A stretch of 64,000 nucleotides of DNA from Adiantum capillus-veneris (Eukaryota; Streptophyta; Polypodiopsida; Polypodiales; Pteridaceae). The position numbers were made by a program, and so were the translations under genes. Under the pieces are notes generated by a model. It worked only from the letters and a program-made list of their open reading frames with translations. It made no database searches and was not told the DNA's origin. Location: NCBI GenBank assembly GCA_014529385.2, contig CM043950.1:65676935-65740934 (forward strand), in the 5' to 3' direction. The first letter of the stretch is position 1, and each line of letters opens with the position of its first letter. Shown piece by piece: positions 1-10,719 of the stretch.

Positions 1-280
1 AGGGTGTGAGATGATAATGAAATAGTAGAAATAAAGAATCAATGCTTTTTGCCCCAAGTTAAAAAGGCGAAGCTATTAATGCTTTTCCCATAGTATTTTC
101 TGATGGTAAAGTAAGGATAGGTTACCCTTGAGAAAAATAATAGGATGAGATAGAAAGCTTATTATTATACTTAAATATGCATATGTACACTATAGGAAAT
201 ATAATTATGTATCTAAAAAAATACAAGATAGATCTTGTAGCATGTGTTCCCACTATGTACGTGTCACAGCACGACATTCA
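1..280 (-). repeat. Partial 3' LTR of gypsy element 1
   Basis: This stretch matches 12,335-12,614 at a constant offset of 12,334 with about four differences by eye, so it is the end of the same LTR, cut by the window edge. On the minus strand the LTR begins TGAATG directly after the purine-rich tract at 281-290. The rest of the LTR lies to the left of the window. Near-identity with the other LTR suggests a fairly recent insertion or later homogenisation. Confidence 0.85.
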
Positions 281-290
281 CCCCCTCTAA
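281..290 (-). other. Polypurine tract of gypsy element 1
   Basis: The minus strand reads TTAGAGGGGG immediately before the LTR start TGAATG. This is the usual position and composition of the plus-strand primer of an LTR retrotransposon. The same tract recurs at 12,615-12,624 beside the second LTR copy. Confidence 0.7.
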
Positions 291-3200
291 ACCTGCACAT
301 CCTCCGGTATGTGCCACATTGTCTCTTTGTAAGAATAGACCTCTTGTACATCTTCCTTGTCTTCTTCTTCACTGGATGATTCCAGAGCTTCATGTTCACT
401 TTGATCTTCACCTGTGTTTTTCTCTTCTTCCTCATCAATATCTTCTAGATCATTGTCTTCTCTTCTCTTAAACATTTTAATCCTTTTTCCTACAATGGGA
501 ATCTTTACTTTTGTACCATCTAGTTCAGACAAGCTGTAAGTAGCATTTTCATGCACATGCTTTACAACATACGGTCCAAACCATCTTTTTGAGAACTTAT
601 GCATGACTGTGTGCTGGTTATCAAGGCTACTATCATACACTAAAACCCAGTCACCTTTGTCAATTGCTTTGCTCCTGAGTTGATGTCGCTTATCAAAATA
701 GTCCTTGTTTTTCAACCTTGCATTTTTGAGTCGTTCTTTTGCAGCTTCAATGTCTCCAGGTCTTCTCTCTAGCTGCCTTATACGCAGTGCAAGGAGATCT
801 TCCCTACTAAGTCCCTCTTGCCAAGGTAGTACATTCCATGTGGGAATTGTATCCTTAATCGGCATCACTGGCTTTTGACCATGCATTAGCTCCGCAGGCA
901 TGTAGCCAGTTACTGAGCTATGTGTTGTACGATCAGCCCATAAAGCATATGGTAACAATTTTGGCCACTCACCAACTCTTCCTTCGCAAGCCTTGGCCAA
1001 AGCTTTGATGATAGGAGGATGCCCTCTTTCACTCTTTCCATTGCCTTCAGGGTTGTAAGCTGTAGTAAGAGAAAGCTTGATCCCTAATCTAGAAAAGAAC
1101 TCCCTTGCTTCTTCGGCATCCAGTTCACCTCGATCTGCAGTGATTTGTCCCACACAACCATAACGGCAAATCACCTCATCAAGAAGGAATTTGCACACAG
1201 CTTCTGTGGTCTTAGCTCTTAATGCTCTTTCTTCAACCTGGTTAGTTAGGTCCTCTCGTGCAAGAACCAAGTATCTCATCTCTGCCAGAGTCCTAAAGGC
1301 ATCGTGACTAGATCCACAACCCATTTATAGTGCATGGCTAGTGGATATGTAGGGTGCAATCCATCACGATGTCGAACATTTGAATACATTGGACAAGTTA
1401 CACATGACTCTACAAACTGAAATACATCTTTATACATACCCTTCCACCAGTATTTTTCTTTCAACTTGGAGAAGGTTGCCCACACACCCCTGTGTGCAGC
1501 CCATAGACTCTCATGAAACTCTTGCATGAGCTTTACTTGAGTCTCTTTTTTACATATAACCCGTTGTGGTGTAGCACCCTTTTATTTAGGATGCTTCCAC
1601 AAGTAACCATCCCTTAAAAAGTACCCATATTCTTTCCTGCGTATCCTCTTGAATTCTTGTTCAGACCAATCATCCTGTTTTGTTAGAGTACTCAAGTACC
1701 TTCCAATAGAAAGCCAATCACCTTCATAAAGATCTTTCAAGAACAATTCAAGTGAATTAGTCATGCAGACATTGTTACCTTTGACATGAGAGATAGAATA
1801 GAATTTTGTGCCTACATCATCTCCCTCATCAATCATTTGTGACTCATCTTCATACCTTGCCCTTGATAGCATATCTGCCACTGTATTGTCTTTACCTGCA
1901 ATGTGCTTAAACTCGGGATTTAAGGACTTAATGTAGGCAATCCACCGCAACATAGCAATGTCTGGTGTTGAGCAGCTTGTAATCATCCCAAGAAGTGGTA
2001 GACAATCTGTTTCTACAACCACACATGCACCAATTAGGTACTCTTTCCCACTTTTCAAGGCTGTAACCATACCCCATAACTCTCTCTTTATCTGTGGATA
2101 GTTTCTTTGGCGAGCACTTAGTACCTTTGCTCCAAATCTTACCACATACCTGTGTCCTTATTTGTCATCTTGCCCTATTGCCCATCCAATCCCTGTAGGA
2201 CTGGTATCTACTGTCACAATCACTGGCCTTTGACACTCATAGTCTACCTTTCTCAAAGTCGTTGCTGACTGGAGTAACTCCTTTAGCTTTTTCATGGATT
2301 TTACATGTGCTTCTGTCCATTTAAACTTTTGATTCTTTCTAAGAAGCTGATAAAGAGGATCAGCTACATGTGCATAATGTGGAATCCAAATAACAGAGAA
2401 GACACATGCTCCCAGAAACCTTCTAACCTCAGTGATGCTAGTGCATGTTTCTTTCATTCTTTGGATGGCATCTACCTTTGATGGACAAGGTTTCCTACCA
2501 TATGGCCCGCACATGTGCCCCACAATGAGCACTTCTTTGACACCAAACATAGACTTTTTCCCTGACAATGTAAGATTCACTTCTTCCAACCTGGACAAAA
2601 TTTTATCACAATCATTTATGTGATTTACCACAAACCTGCGACATCCCTTGAGATCCAAAGCTTCATCTTTGTCACTTTCTTCACATCCTTTGATAGGCAA
2701 ATCATCAATGAAAGGCATTGTGATTTGAGGAATAAAGTCACGTAAGACCTTATTCATCCCATTCATCATATGTGCAACCGAGTTGGTTGCTCCCTGTGGC
2801 AAGGTCCACATCTTTACCAAACCCAAAGGTGTCCTCATGGTTGTCAAGTCTCTGCTTTCGATTGCAAGCTGAAATTGATCATACCCTGAGTAGAGATCCC
2901 CCATTGAGTAGATTGCCCTCCCTGCAAACGCCTCTGCAAATTCATCCACAATTGGACCTGTACCTACATTTCTAATTGTCACCTTGTTCACTGGTTGCAT
3001 ATCTTGGATGAAGCGTAGAGAACCATTCTTCTTTGGAACTGTGAACCACCTGTTTGAGTATGGAGCACAAGAAGTCTCCAAGATTCCCATTTTGATTTTC
3101 TCATTCAGTAGCTCTACTAACTTTGGCAAATGAGCCTTTGGAACCGGAATAGGCCGCAGATTCCAAGGCACATGAGGTATTGTGAAAATTACCATAGGAG

Positions 3201-3795
3201 CTACAATATAAAGATCAACACATCCTATCTCATGTGGCTCAAATGCAAAAGCCTTACCATGCTTTGAAAGCATTTCTTTGAAGCACTTTGTCTCCTCCTG
3301 TGTTAGAAACTCCTTGCAACCAATCTGCAACTCTTGAAAAGACTCCTTTGTGAAGGTATGCCCGATCTTTTTAGGATTCCGCAAACTTGGTTGTAAAGAA
3401 GTCTGTTCAATTTTTTCCCTGTTGTTGGGTGGTAAGGGTGAAGCTACTGGTTTCACCTTCTTTGCTACACTCTTGTATTTAGTTTCAACATGGACTTCTG
3501 GGCCAACTGTTTGGCTTTCTTTAAAGGCTTCTATTACTTGATACATTTCCATAGAGCAAACTTCCACAACTTCATTTTCAAGATGCAAACTAGACCTCAT
3601 TATAGCATCAAGCTCACCCATAGTATCTACAAAAGAAACTTGTTCACACAAACCCAAAACATTTTCAGTAGGCTTTAGCAACCCACTCTTTTTCATGCCT
3701 ATTTGTACATTATGCACATATTGCTTCTCATATCTCTTCAAATCTTCAAGTTTTGTAAAACATACTGATCCATTCCTTGTTACCAAGGAGCTCAT
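287..3795 (-). pseudogene. pol: Gypsy pol: reverse transcriptase, RNase H and integrase, broken
   Basis: Reading from 3,795 downwards, the first segment (to 2,158) holds a reverse transcriptase with PVPKAH, RFIQDMQPVNK and LYSGYDQFQL. Its catalytic box is FIDD rather than YxDD. After an in-frame TAA at 2,158 the same frame continues with RNase H (ETDCLPLLGM, GKDNTVADMLSR). After another in-frame TAA at 1,582 comes the integrase zinc-binding region. A 2-bp insertion near 1,281 then shifts the frame inside the integrase core, which resumes from 1,324 and ends with an acidic tail. The second DDE aspartate (TADRGEL) and glutamate (GKSERG) are present. Both the RNase H/integrase boundary stop and the sequence around it recur in copy 2 near 13,914, so that stop predates the separation of the copies. 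Confidence 0.88.
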
Positions 3796-3863
3796 CGAGA
3801 AAGTTTCACCTATTTTTGGATGAGGCGAGACCCTTTTTCTTTCTGTACCACTGCAATCCCGCT

Positions 3864-4448
3864 TTACAATGGTACTTGGCCAAAACCCATCATTTCTCTA
3901 TGATCATGAAACTCTTTGCTTACTTTTGGTAGAGGATGTTCTCTGAGGTTGTCATGATTTCTTTCATGGTTTACACAGACTGTGAGAAATTGGATAGCTC
4001 GTTTACCATCTTTGCTACGTATTCTAGCATATGCTAAACCATCGTCCATTACCTTTGTTTCCATTCGAACTCCCACAATGTAGGGTTGTCCAAGGATGAG
4101 ATGATATGAAGATGTATCCTGTACAAAGAAGTTTTGGTCAATCTTTACATCACCTATTGTTACCTTCACACCTGGACATGTTGCATACAATTCACCGGAT
4201 GAATTGTTTGCCACTTTTACCATCCAGCCATGATCTGTGTCCATCGGCCATTTGCACTTGTTGTAGAGACTCTTTGACATTATGTTTATTTCTGAACCAT
4301 GGTCAATCAAGGCAACAAATGGCTCTTCAAGATCACCTACCTTGACCAAAGTTTCTGTAGTAGCCCTTGCCCAATGACTTCGTGAATAGTAACTCCTAAG
4401 AATATCTTCAACTTCTTCATCATCATTTGAGAAATACACTTGCTTCAC
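3864..4448 (-). pseudogene. Gypsy aspartic protease region
   Basis: A 194-codon frame resembles a retropepsin domain: VALIDHGSEINIMSKSLY gives the active-site loop, followed by a flap-like region and a hydrophobic LILGQPYIVG segment typical of the second half of the domain. The active-site triad reads D-H-G where D-T-G or D-S-G is usual. It may be a real subfamily trait, because the surrounding residues are well kept. The frame lies directly downstream of gag on the minus strand but the copia insertion now separates them. It ends in a different frame from reverse transcriptase, with stops between, so this copy cannot make a full Gag-Pol. Confidence 0.75.
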
Positions 4449-4687
4449 TCTCCCACGTAGAGCTTGGTCTGCTCAGAATTTTGATTTGGGCTCATTTCGG
4501 CCTCCGTTTCCACTACGGGCAGCATTGCACAGGCTATTTCGTCATTTTGTGCAGATTTTCTGTCAGTGCCGTTTTCTGCATAACAGGTGCCTTATAGTCT
4601 TCTACGGTTTGTGCTATATAGCACAAGTTGTTCCCGCTCCATTTCTCCTATTTTCGGGCAGTTTTCACATCAGGTGTAGCATTTACC

Positions 4688-7600
4688 ATGGCTGACAACA
4701 ACAACACAGATGTGTTCAAGATGTTTGCTGCTGAGGACAGGTTGGATGGGGACAACTACCCTATGTGGGCTTATATGATGCAACATGTTCTTGTGTCAAA
4801 AGGTGTCTGGAACATTGTGCAGGGCATTGATGTACGTCCTGGTTCTGAAGATGTAGGCAATGTTGAGGATGTTGCAGGTCTTGCTGCAAGGATTGCAGCT
4901 GTTAGAGTTGTTTTGCCTACGGCAGAACAAGCTCGTTGGGATGTTAAGGATGCGCAGGCTCATGCATTGATTGCGTTGTCTATGAAGCGCACCATTATTC
5001 CTCACATCCGTTCAGCAAAATCTGCAAAACAGGCTTGGGATATTCTAGCAAGTCTTTATGCAAGCTGCAATGAGGCTAAAATTGCTTTGCTGCGTAAAGA
5101 GCTAGAGTCGAAGATTATGCATGAGGAAGATGATATGGACACTTTCCTTGCTAGTGTCAAGGATATCAATGAGCAACTCATTTCTGTAGGTGAAGTCATT
5201 TCGGACAGTTCCCTTGTGTAGACTGTTTTTGATGCCTTAATAGATTCCTACCAGACTTTCGCTAGTACTTGGAGACTCATGACCCAAGGAAATCCTGAAG
5301 TTGTCAAGTTTGATGCATTATGCACATTGCTGTTGCAAGAATCACTTTCTAGAAAAAACAGGACTAGGCAGCGTGCAGTTGAACAGGCTTTTATTGCTTC
5401 TCAAAGAAAGGGTGGTAACACTAATGCAGCCACTTCTTATGGTTCTGCTGCGAGTGGCAAAAATTCTGTTCCTAATGCTTCTGCTGGCAGCACTTCGTTT
5501 GGCAATTTTGGTGATAAAGGAAAAAAGAAGATGCATTGCCATTATTGTAAAGCTAATGATCACTTGATCAAGCAGTGTCCTAAGTTGAAGGCCAAAGAGG
5601 CTAAGAAGAAAGAGGGTGGCTCCATTGCAAATGTTGGTTCCACTACAAATGCAACCATTGTTGAGTCTTGTGTGAAAGGAGACTGTGATGCTAATGTTGA
5701 TGCAGAATGGGCTTTTAGCGCAGAGTGCACTTACAATCCTGCTGTCCATGATGCATGCTTGTCAGTTGCTGCAGATTCACATGTGTGGTATTTCGACAGT
5801 GGTGCTACAAAGTACATTACCTCACATCGTGAATTGTTTACCTCTCTCGAGTCTGTCCCTCATGGGAATTGAGTCACTTGTGCCAACAACGCCTCTTATC
5901 CAGTTCAGGGAGTTGGAAAGATTGTGCTCACTGCTACTAATGGCAGTTCCTTCACACTTGTTGATGCACTTTATGTACATGGGATCAAGAAGAATCTCTT
6001 GTCTGTATCCGCACTTGCTAGACTTGGACTTGTAGTCAAATTTGTGGATGACAAATGTACAATTCATGATCTCAGTTTTGGTGATGAAATTGTTGCATTT
6101 GGGCTTTTGTGCCGTGGGCTGTATAAGCTCACTTTGTATGACAAGTGTGGAAAAAATTTTGCAAATGCTGTTGCAGATTCAAGGGCTATTTCAGATGCAA
6201 AACTTTGGCATGCACGTTTTGGTCATCTGAATTTTGCCAGTTTGCTGCGTTTGCAGAAATCTGATATGGTTGCTTCTTTGCCGCCTCTTGAAGCACCTGT
6301 CAAACATGTTTGTGAAGGCTGTATTCTGGATAAAATGCAGCGTTCTAAGTTTCCAAAGGATGGTTCAGTTAGGGCCACATGCAGGTTGCAGCTTGTGCAT
6401 AGTGATGTTTGTGGGCCCATGCAAACTCCGTCCTTGGGAAATTACCTGTACTTCGTGAATTTCATTGATGATTACTCCAGGCATGCATGTGTATTTCCGC
6501 TTAAAGCGAAGTCCGAAGTTTTTATGTGCTTCAAACAATTTTTGGCTATGGCTGAAAATGTCTCAAAATGTACTATGGGCACCCTCCGTTCCGATCGAGG
6601 GGGGGAGTATATGTCTCATGAATTTAAGGCATTTCTGGCTAGTCGTGGGATAAAACACCAATGTACAGTGCCTTATACACCTCAGCAAAATGGTGTTGCT
6701 GAGTGGAAAAACAGGTCACTAACGGAAATGGCACAATGTATGGTCAAAAGTCAAGCTTTGCCGCATTATTTTTGGCTTGAGGCCATCATGTGTGCCACTT
6801 ATGTACTTAACAAGTGTCCTACGAAAGCTTTGCAGTCTATTACTCCATATGAAGCATGGCATGATAGAAAACCTTCTATTGAGCACATGCGTGTTTTTGG
6901 TTGTTTGGCATATGCTTTGGTGCCACAAGTGCAGCGCAGAAAATTGGATGATAAGGCTGTCAAATGTATTTTTGTTGGTTATAGTGCTGAAAGCAAAGGT
7001 TACAGGTTGTATCATCCGCAAACAAAACGTATTCTGGTTTCACGGGATGTAGTGTTTGTGGAAGATTCTGTTCAGCCCTTGCTGTCATGTACTAGAGACA
7101 GTAATGTAAGCTCACCGGACATTTATGACACTTTGTTGCCTCTTTTCAGTGGTGGAAATACGAATGTAAGTTCCAATGAGGCAAATGTACAGCGTATGGG
7201 GGTTTCTGAAAATGTTTTAGAACAGCCTATTACTGATGCAGATGTACATGATGTACTTGATGAGGAAAGGGCTGAAAATGAGCAGGCTAGAGGTATGCCA
7301 AAATGGCTGGTGCACACTTTGCGTGACAGTAAATTGGATGCACCTTTATCTAGTCGTACTCGTTCAGGCTCTCGCCATGCATCTTATGCATCAGATTGTT
7401 ATGCTTTGTCTATGTCTAGTTTACATGATGTTGAGGAGCCTCTGTATTTTGATGAAGCACAGAATTCAGAAAATTGGATTGCTGCCATGAAATCAGAATA
7501 TGATGCACTTATAGAGAATGACACATGGACTTTATGTGATTTGCCTCCTGGCAAAAAGGCCATTGGTACGAAGTGGGTTTACAAGTTGAAACGCAAGCCG

Positions 7601-8974
7601 GATGGTGAGATCGATCGCCATAAGGCTCGACTTGTTGCAAATGGTTATGCACAACAAAAAGGCATAGATTATGAAGAGACTTTTGCTCCCACTTGTCGTA
7701 TGACTATTGTACGTTTTCTATGTGCATTGGCAGCTCATTTTGGTTGGGATGTACATCAATCAGACATTGTTACTGCTTTCTTGAATGGTGACATATTTGA
7801 GGAAGTTTATGTAACGCAGCCTCGCGGTTTTGTCATAAAAGGACAAGAGGACAAAGTGTGCAAATGTAAGAAGGCTTTGTATGGGTTGAAGCAATCTCCT
7901 CGTGCTTGGTATGAGAAAGCTGACACTCATTTGGTTAAACGAGGCTTTCGTAACAGTCCAACAGAAAGCACATTGTATGTAAAGCTTGAGGATGATGTAT
8001 TTCTCGCTGTGGTTCTTTATGTTGATGATTTGCTGATCACTGGACCAAATGAGAGACATATTGCTGAATTTAAGGCTGATTTGAATGCTACTTTCAAGAT
8101 GAAAGATTTGAGGCTGTTGCATCATTACTTGGATATACAGTTTAAGTAGTGTGATGGTGATATTGCCTTGTGTCAGAAAAGTTACATAGAGACATTGCTA
8201 TGTAAGTTTGGACTTGAGGATTGCAAACCTATTGCCACTCCCATGGAAACAGGTTTGAAGTTGAGTCTACATGATGCTGGCAATCTTGCTGATGTCACTC
8301 TTTACCAAACTGCTGTTGGCTGCCTCATTTATGTATGCAACACGAGGCCAGATATTCAGTTTGCAGTCTCGCAGGTCGTCAGATTTATGCATAGCCCAGG
8401 GTCTAAGCATTGGCAGGCTGTCAAGAGGATTTTCCGCTACCTTAGTGGCACTTTACATCTTGGCTTGTTTTATCCCAAGGGGGGATCATTGCCGCCAGAC
8501 TTACATGCTTTTTTGGACTCAGATTGGGCTGGTTGTTTTGACACGCGAGTGTCCACAAGTGGTTTTTGTTTCATGCTTGGCAGTTCATGTATATCATGGC
8601 TGAGCAAGAAGCAACCTACTGTGGCCAATTCGAGTTGTGAGGCTGAGTACAGGGCAGTCTTCACAGCTACGATTGAGTGTGTATGGCTCAGAGGCCTTAT
8701 GGCTGACTTGGGTGTTGGACAGGACATTGCCAACACTATCTACACTGACAGTCAGAGCGCATTGGCAGTTGCGAGGAACCCAGTTTTTCATGCTCGCACA
8801 AAGCACATTGAGGTGCATTACCACTATGTCAGGGAGAGGCTCTCAGCACGAGAGATCAGCTTGGCTTATGTGCCAACACAGGACAACCTTGCAGATCTTT
8901 TCACAAAGGCATTGTCTCATGAGAATCTTGAAGCTTTCCGCAAAGCTTTGGGCTTACTCCCCTTTGTGGACTGA
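4688..8974 (+). pseudogene. gag-pol: Copia Gag-Pol polyprotein with three in-frame stops
   Basis: The start ATG at 4,688 (MADNNNTDVFK) matches the start in copy 2. One frame runs 1,428 codons to 8,974, broken only by TAG at 5,219, TGA at 5,870 and TAG at 8,147. Copy 2 has CAG, TTA and CAG at these places, so they are nonsense mutations with no frameshift. Domains in order: UBN2-type Gag; zinc knuckle CHYCKANDHLIKQC from residue 284; protease FDSGA with Asp near 370; GAG_pre-integrase (LWHARFGHLN); integrase with D573, D636 and E672, which gives the D,D35E spacing; reverse transcriptase with YVDD at 1,111-1,114; and RNase H (LDSDWAG, CEAEYRA, YTDSQSAL). One polyprotein frame is normal for copia elements. 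Confidence 0.9.
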
Positions 8975-9040
8975 TCCTGTCCTCAGGGCATGGCACTTCC
9001 CTTTACTCATGTGCCAGCTCTCGTTCACCACATCACTCCA

Positions 9041-9048
9041 GGGGGGAT
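9041..9048 (+). other. Polypurine tract of copia copy 1
   Basis: GGGGGGAT directly precedes the LTR start TGTTACC at 9,050. This is the expected primer site for second-strand synthesis and helps fix the LTR boundary. Confidence 0.75.
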
Positions 9049-9049
9049 T

Positions 9050-9277
9050 TGTTACCATATACATGTGGTAGTGATGTGTGTGAACACACTAGGACCGCCG
9101 GGGCATTTTTTCCCTCTTTAGGAGGTTTTTTCGCCCGTGCATTGTATATACGCCCATCACTCTAGGGCTATCTATCTTTTCCATTGCACACTAAGTAACA
9201 CACTCTCTATTGTGTGCCTTGAGCTTCCTTCGTCTTCTCCAAGCTGTGTGTGTTTCTCTGAAACCCTAATTCCAACA
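9050..9277 (+). repeat. 3' LTR of copia copy 1 (228 bp)
   Basis: The repeat starts TGTTACC and ends CCAACA, a TG...CA pair. It matches the single LTR of copy 2 (53,660-53,882, reversed) along its length, with small indels. It interrupts the gypsy gag frame, whose last codons now run into the LTR before stopping. Confidence 0.9.
9143..9150 (+). promoter_or_regulatory. Possible TATA box in copia LTR
   Basis: TGTATATA lies about 95 bp into the LTR and is conserved in the LTR of copy 2 (53,781-53,788 reversed). The position suits the U3 promoter of a short copia LTR. This is motif reading only. Confidence 0.4.
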
Positions 9278-10666
9278 ACTTCTTCCCCCAGTTCTAGAAG
9301 CTCTTATTGATGGTCCTTCATCAGCATTCTCACGTCTGCGCTTCTCTTCTACAATTGCCTCATTTTGTTGGCATTTTGTAATGTAGGCATGTACTGACAA
9401 TGAGTCCACTGGATCATTCCATCCTGTTTCTAGACGTATGCAATCACCTGCTTCATGTAGAATCTCATTTGTAAGCTTTCCCTTTTTAGCTAATTGCATG
9501 ACATTTGGCCAAATTTGACCATGATGGTCACTCATCTCTTCATCACAAAAATGCTCAATTTTTACTCCATAAGTAGCTGCCTCAACTGAAGAGGTGGCAT
9601 GCTTAGTTGCCATATCTTCAACTAAGGTTTGCATTCCCCCCTTCCCAAAGTTAGTTCTCAAGGGTAGACCTGTCTCTCTTAAGTGGATTTTACCATCCTT
9701 AAAAAAGACAACATCTTTTGACAAAGCATCACTAAAATCATCACAATCCCTTCTTACATGGTCTGTACTATCACACCAAATACATCTATTAACAAACCCT
9801 TCTTTGGGCTGCTGTCTTTGCCTAGGAAGTGGCCCTGATGGTTGGCCTTTTTCTTCAAGCTTTGCAAGCTTCACCTTCAAGTCACGCATTCCCTTCACAA
9901 GCTCATCTAGCATGGACTCATCAAACTTAGGAGCGATAAAAGTAGGCTTTACCATTTTGTCAGGAGTTGAGGTGGAAGGACTTGTAGTGTTTAGTACCAT
10001 CTTGTCCCTTCTTCTTTGTCGTTTGGCAAGCAGTGAGACAGCACCTTCAACCTCATTCCAGTCGATCTTTAGTCCTTGCTCAGCATCTTTATCTTCAAGA
10101 AGAAGCTCCAAATTTTCTTGAAACTCTTTACCTGCAGCTTGTAAGAAAAGATCTGTCTTCTCTGCATCTAGTGTGGCCCTTTCTGTCCTTGTGAGTTGTG
10201 CATAGCGCCGCTCAAATTCCCTAAGTAGTTCTGTTATTGATAGTCCTTGCTTTGTCTTGACTACCCATTCTAAGAATGTCCTTTTGGTCACTCTCTCATA
10301 GTCCTCCATGAAATATTCCTCCTTTAAAGCTACTTTGAGTTCTTCTCAATTTCTCCCATGCCCGTCTTTAATTGCCCTAACATGCTCCCTAATTTCTGGA
10401 GCACCAACTAGCTCAAAGCTTTGAATCATCTCACCTTCTGACACGCGATGCAGCTCCATCCCCTTCACATACTCGCGTAGGTACTTGGTTACATCTTTGC
10501 CATTGAATTGATCCATTCTGTTGACGACTGCTTGTATGGCCTTCGTTGCTGAAATCTCCCTTCTTTCAGTGGCATGTTGTTGTTGCATGAACATTGCAAA
10601 TGCTTGAAACATTTGCATTGTTGTTGGGTCAAAATGCATACCCTGTTGCTCAACATGATCACCCAT
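9278..10666 (-). pseudogene. gag: Gypsy gag, interrupted by copia and one stop
   Basis: The likely start is the ATG at 10,666 (MGDHVEQQGMHFD), shortly after the primer-binding site. The frame has a TGA at 10,348 where the context (GHGRN*EELKV) suggests a lost tryptophan, then stays open to the copia LTR at 9,277. The first part has the capsid-like pattern KYLREYVKGMELHRVSEGEM. The second part carries a CCHC knuckle CIWCDSTDHVRRDC and a FKDGKIHL segment common in seed-free plant gypsy elements, by memory. The product would be the nucleocapsid and capsid precursor. Copia insertion removes the link to protease. Confidence 0.85.
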
Positions 10667-10697
10667 GGTTACCCACAAACTCTCACCCTGGCAGTTT

Positions 10698-10713
10698 CGC
10701 ATCGGGTTCACCA
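10698..10713 (-). other. Primer-binding site of gypsy element 1
   Basis: The minus strand reads TGGTGAACCCGATGCG a few bases after the LTR end CGACA. It starts with TGG, the complement of a tRNA CCA tail. The same motif with one change (CGACGCG) follows an LTR-like end at 31,752 on the plus strand. I could not name the tRNA. Confidence 0.65.
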
Positions 10714-10719
10714 AAAATA

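Larger units (their letters stand above)
4479..9277 (+). mobile_element. Ty1/copia LTR retrotransposon, copy 1, lacking its 5' LTR
   Basis: The element lies inside gypsy copy 1, opposite in strand. Its 3' LTR is 9,050-9,277, preceded by a polypurine tract at 9,041-9,048. By comparison with copy 2 (49,416-53,882 reversed), the left end begins in the untranslated leader near TTTTGATTTGGGCTC. The 5' LTR, the primer-binding site and roughly 140 bp of leader are therefore missing. Gag, protease, integrase, reverse transcriptase and RNase H follow in copia order. A deletion after insertion, or a recombination, would explain the missing left end. Confidence 0.9.

Noticed and set aside
287-600. Chromodomain at the end of the gypsy integrase
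   Set aside because: After the GPY-like segment the protein is acidic and shows no chromodomain pattern.
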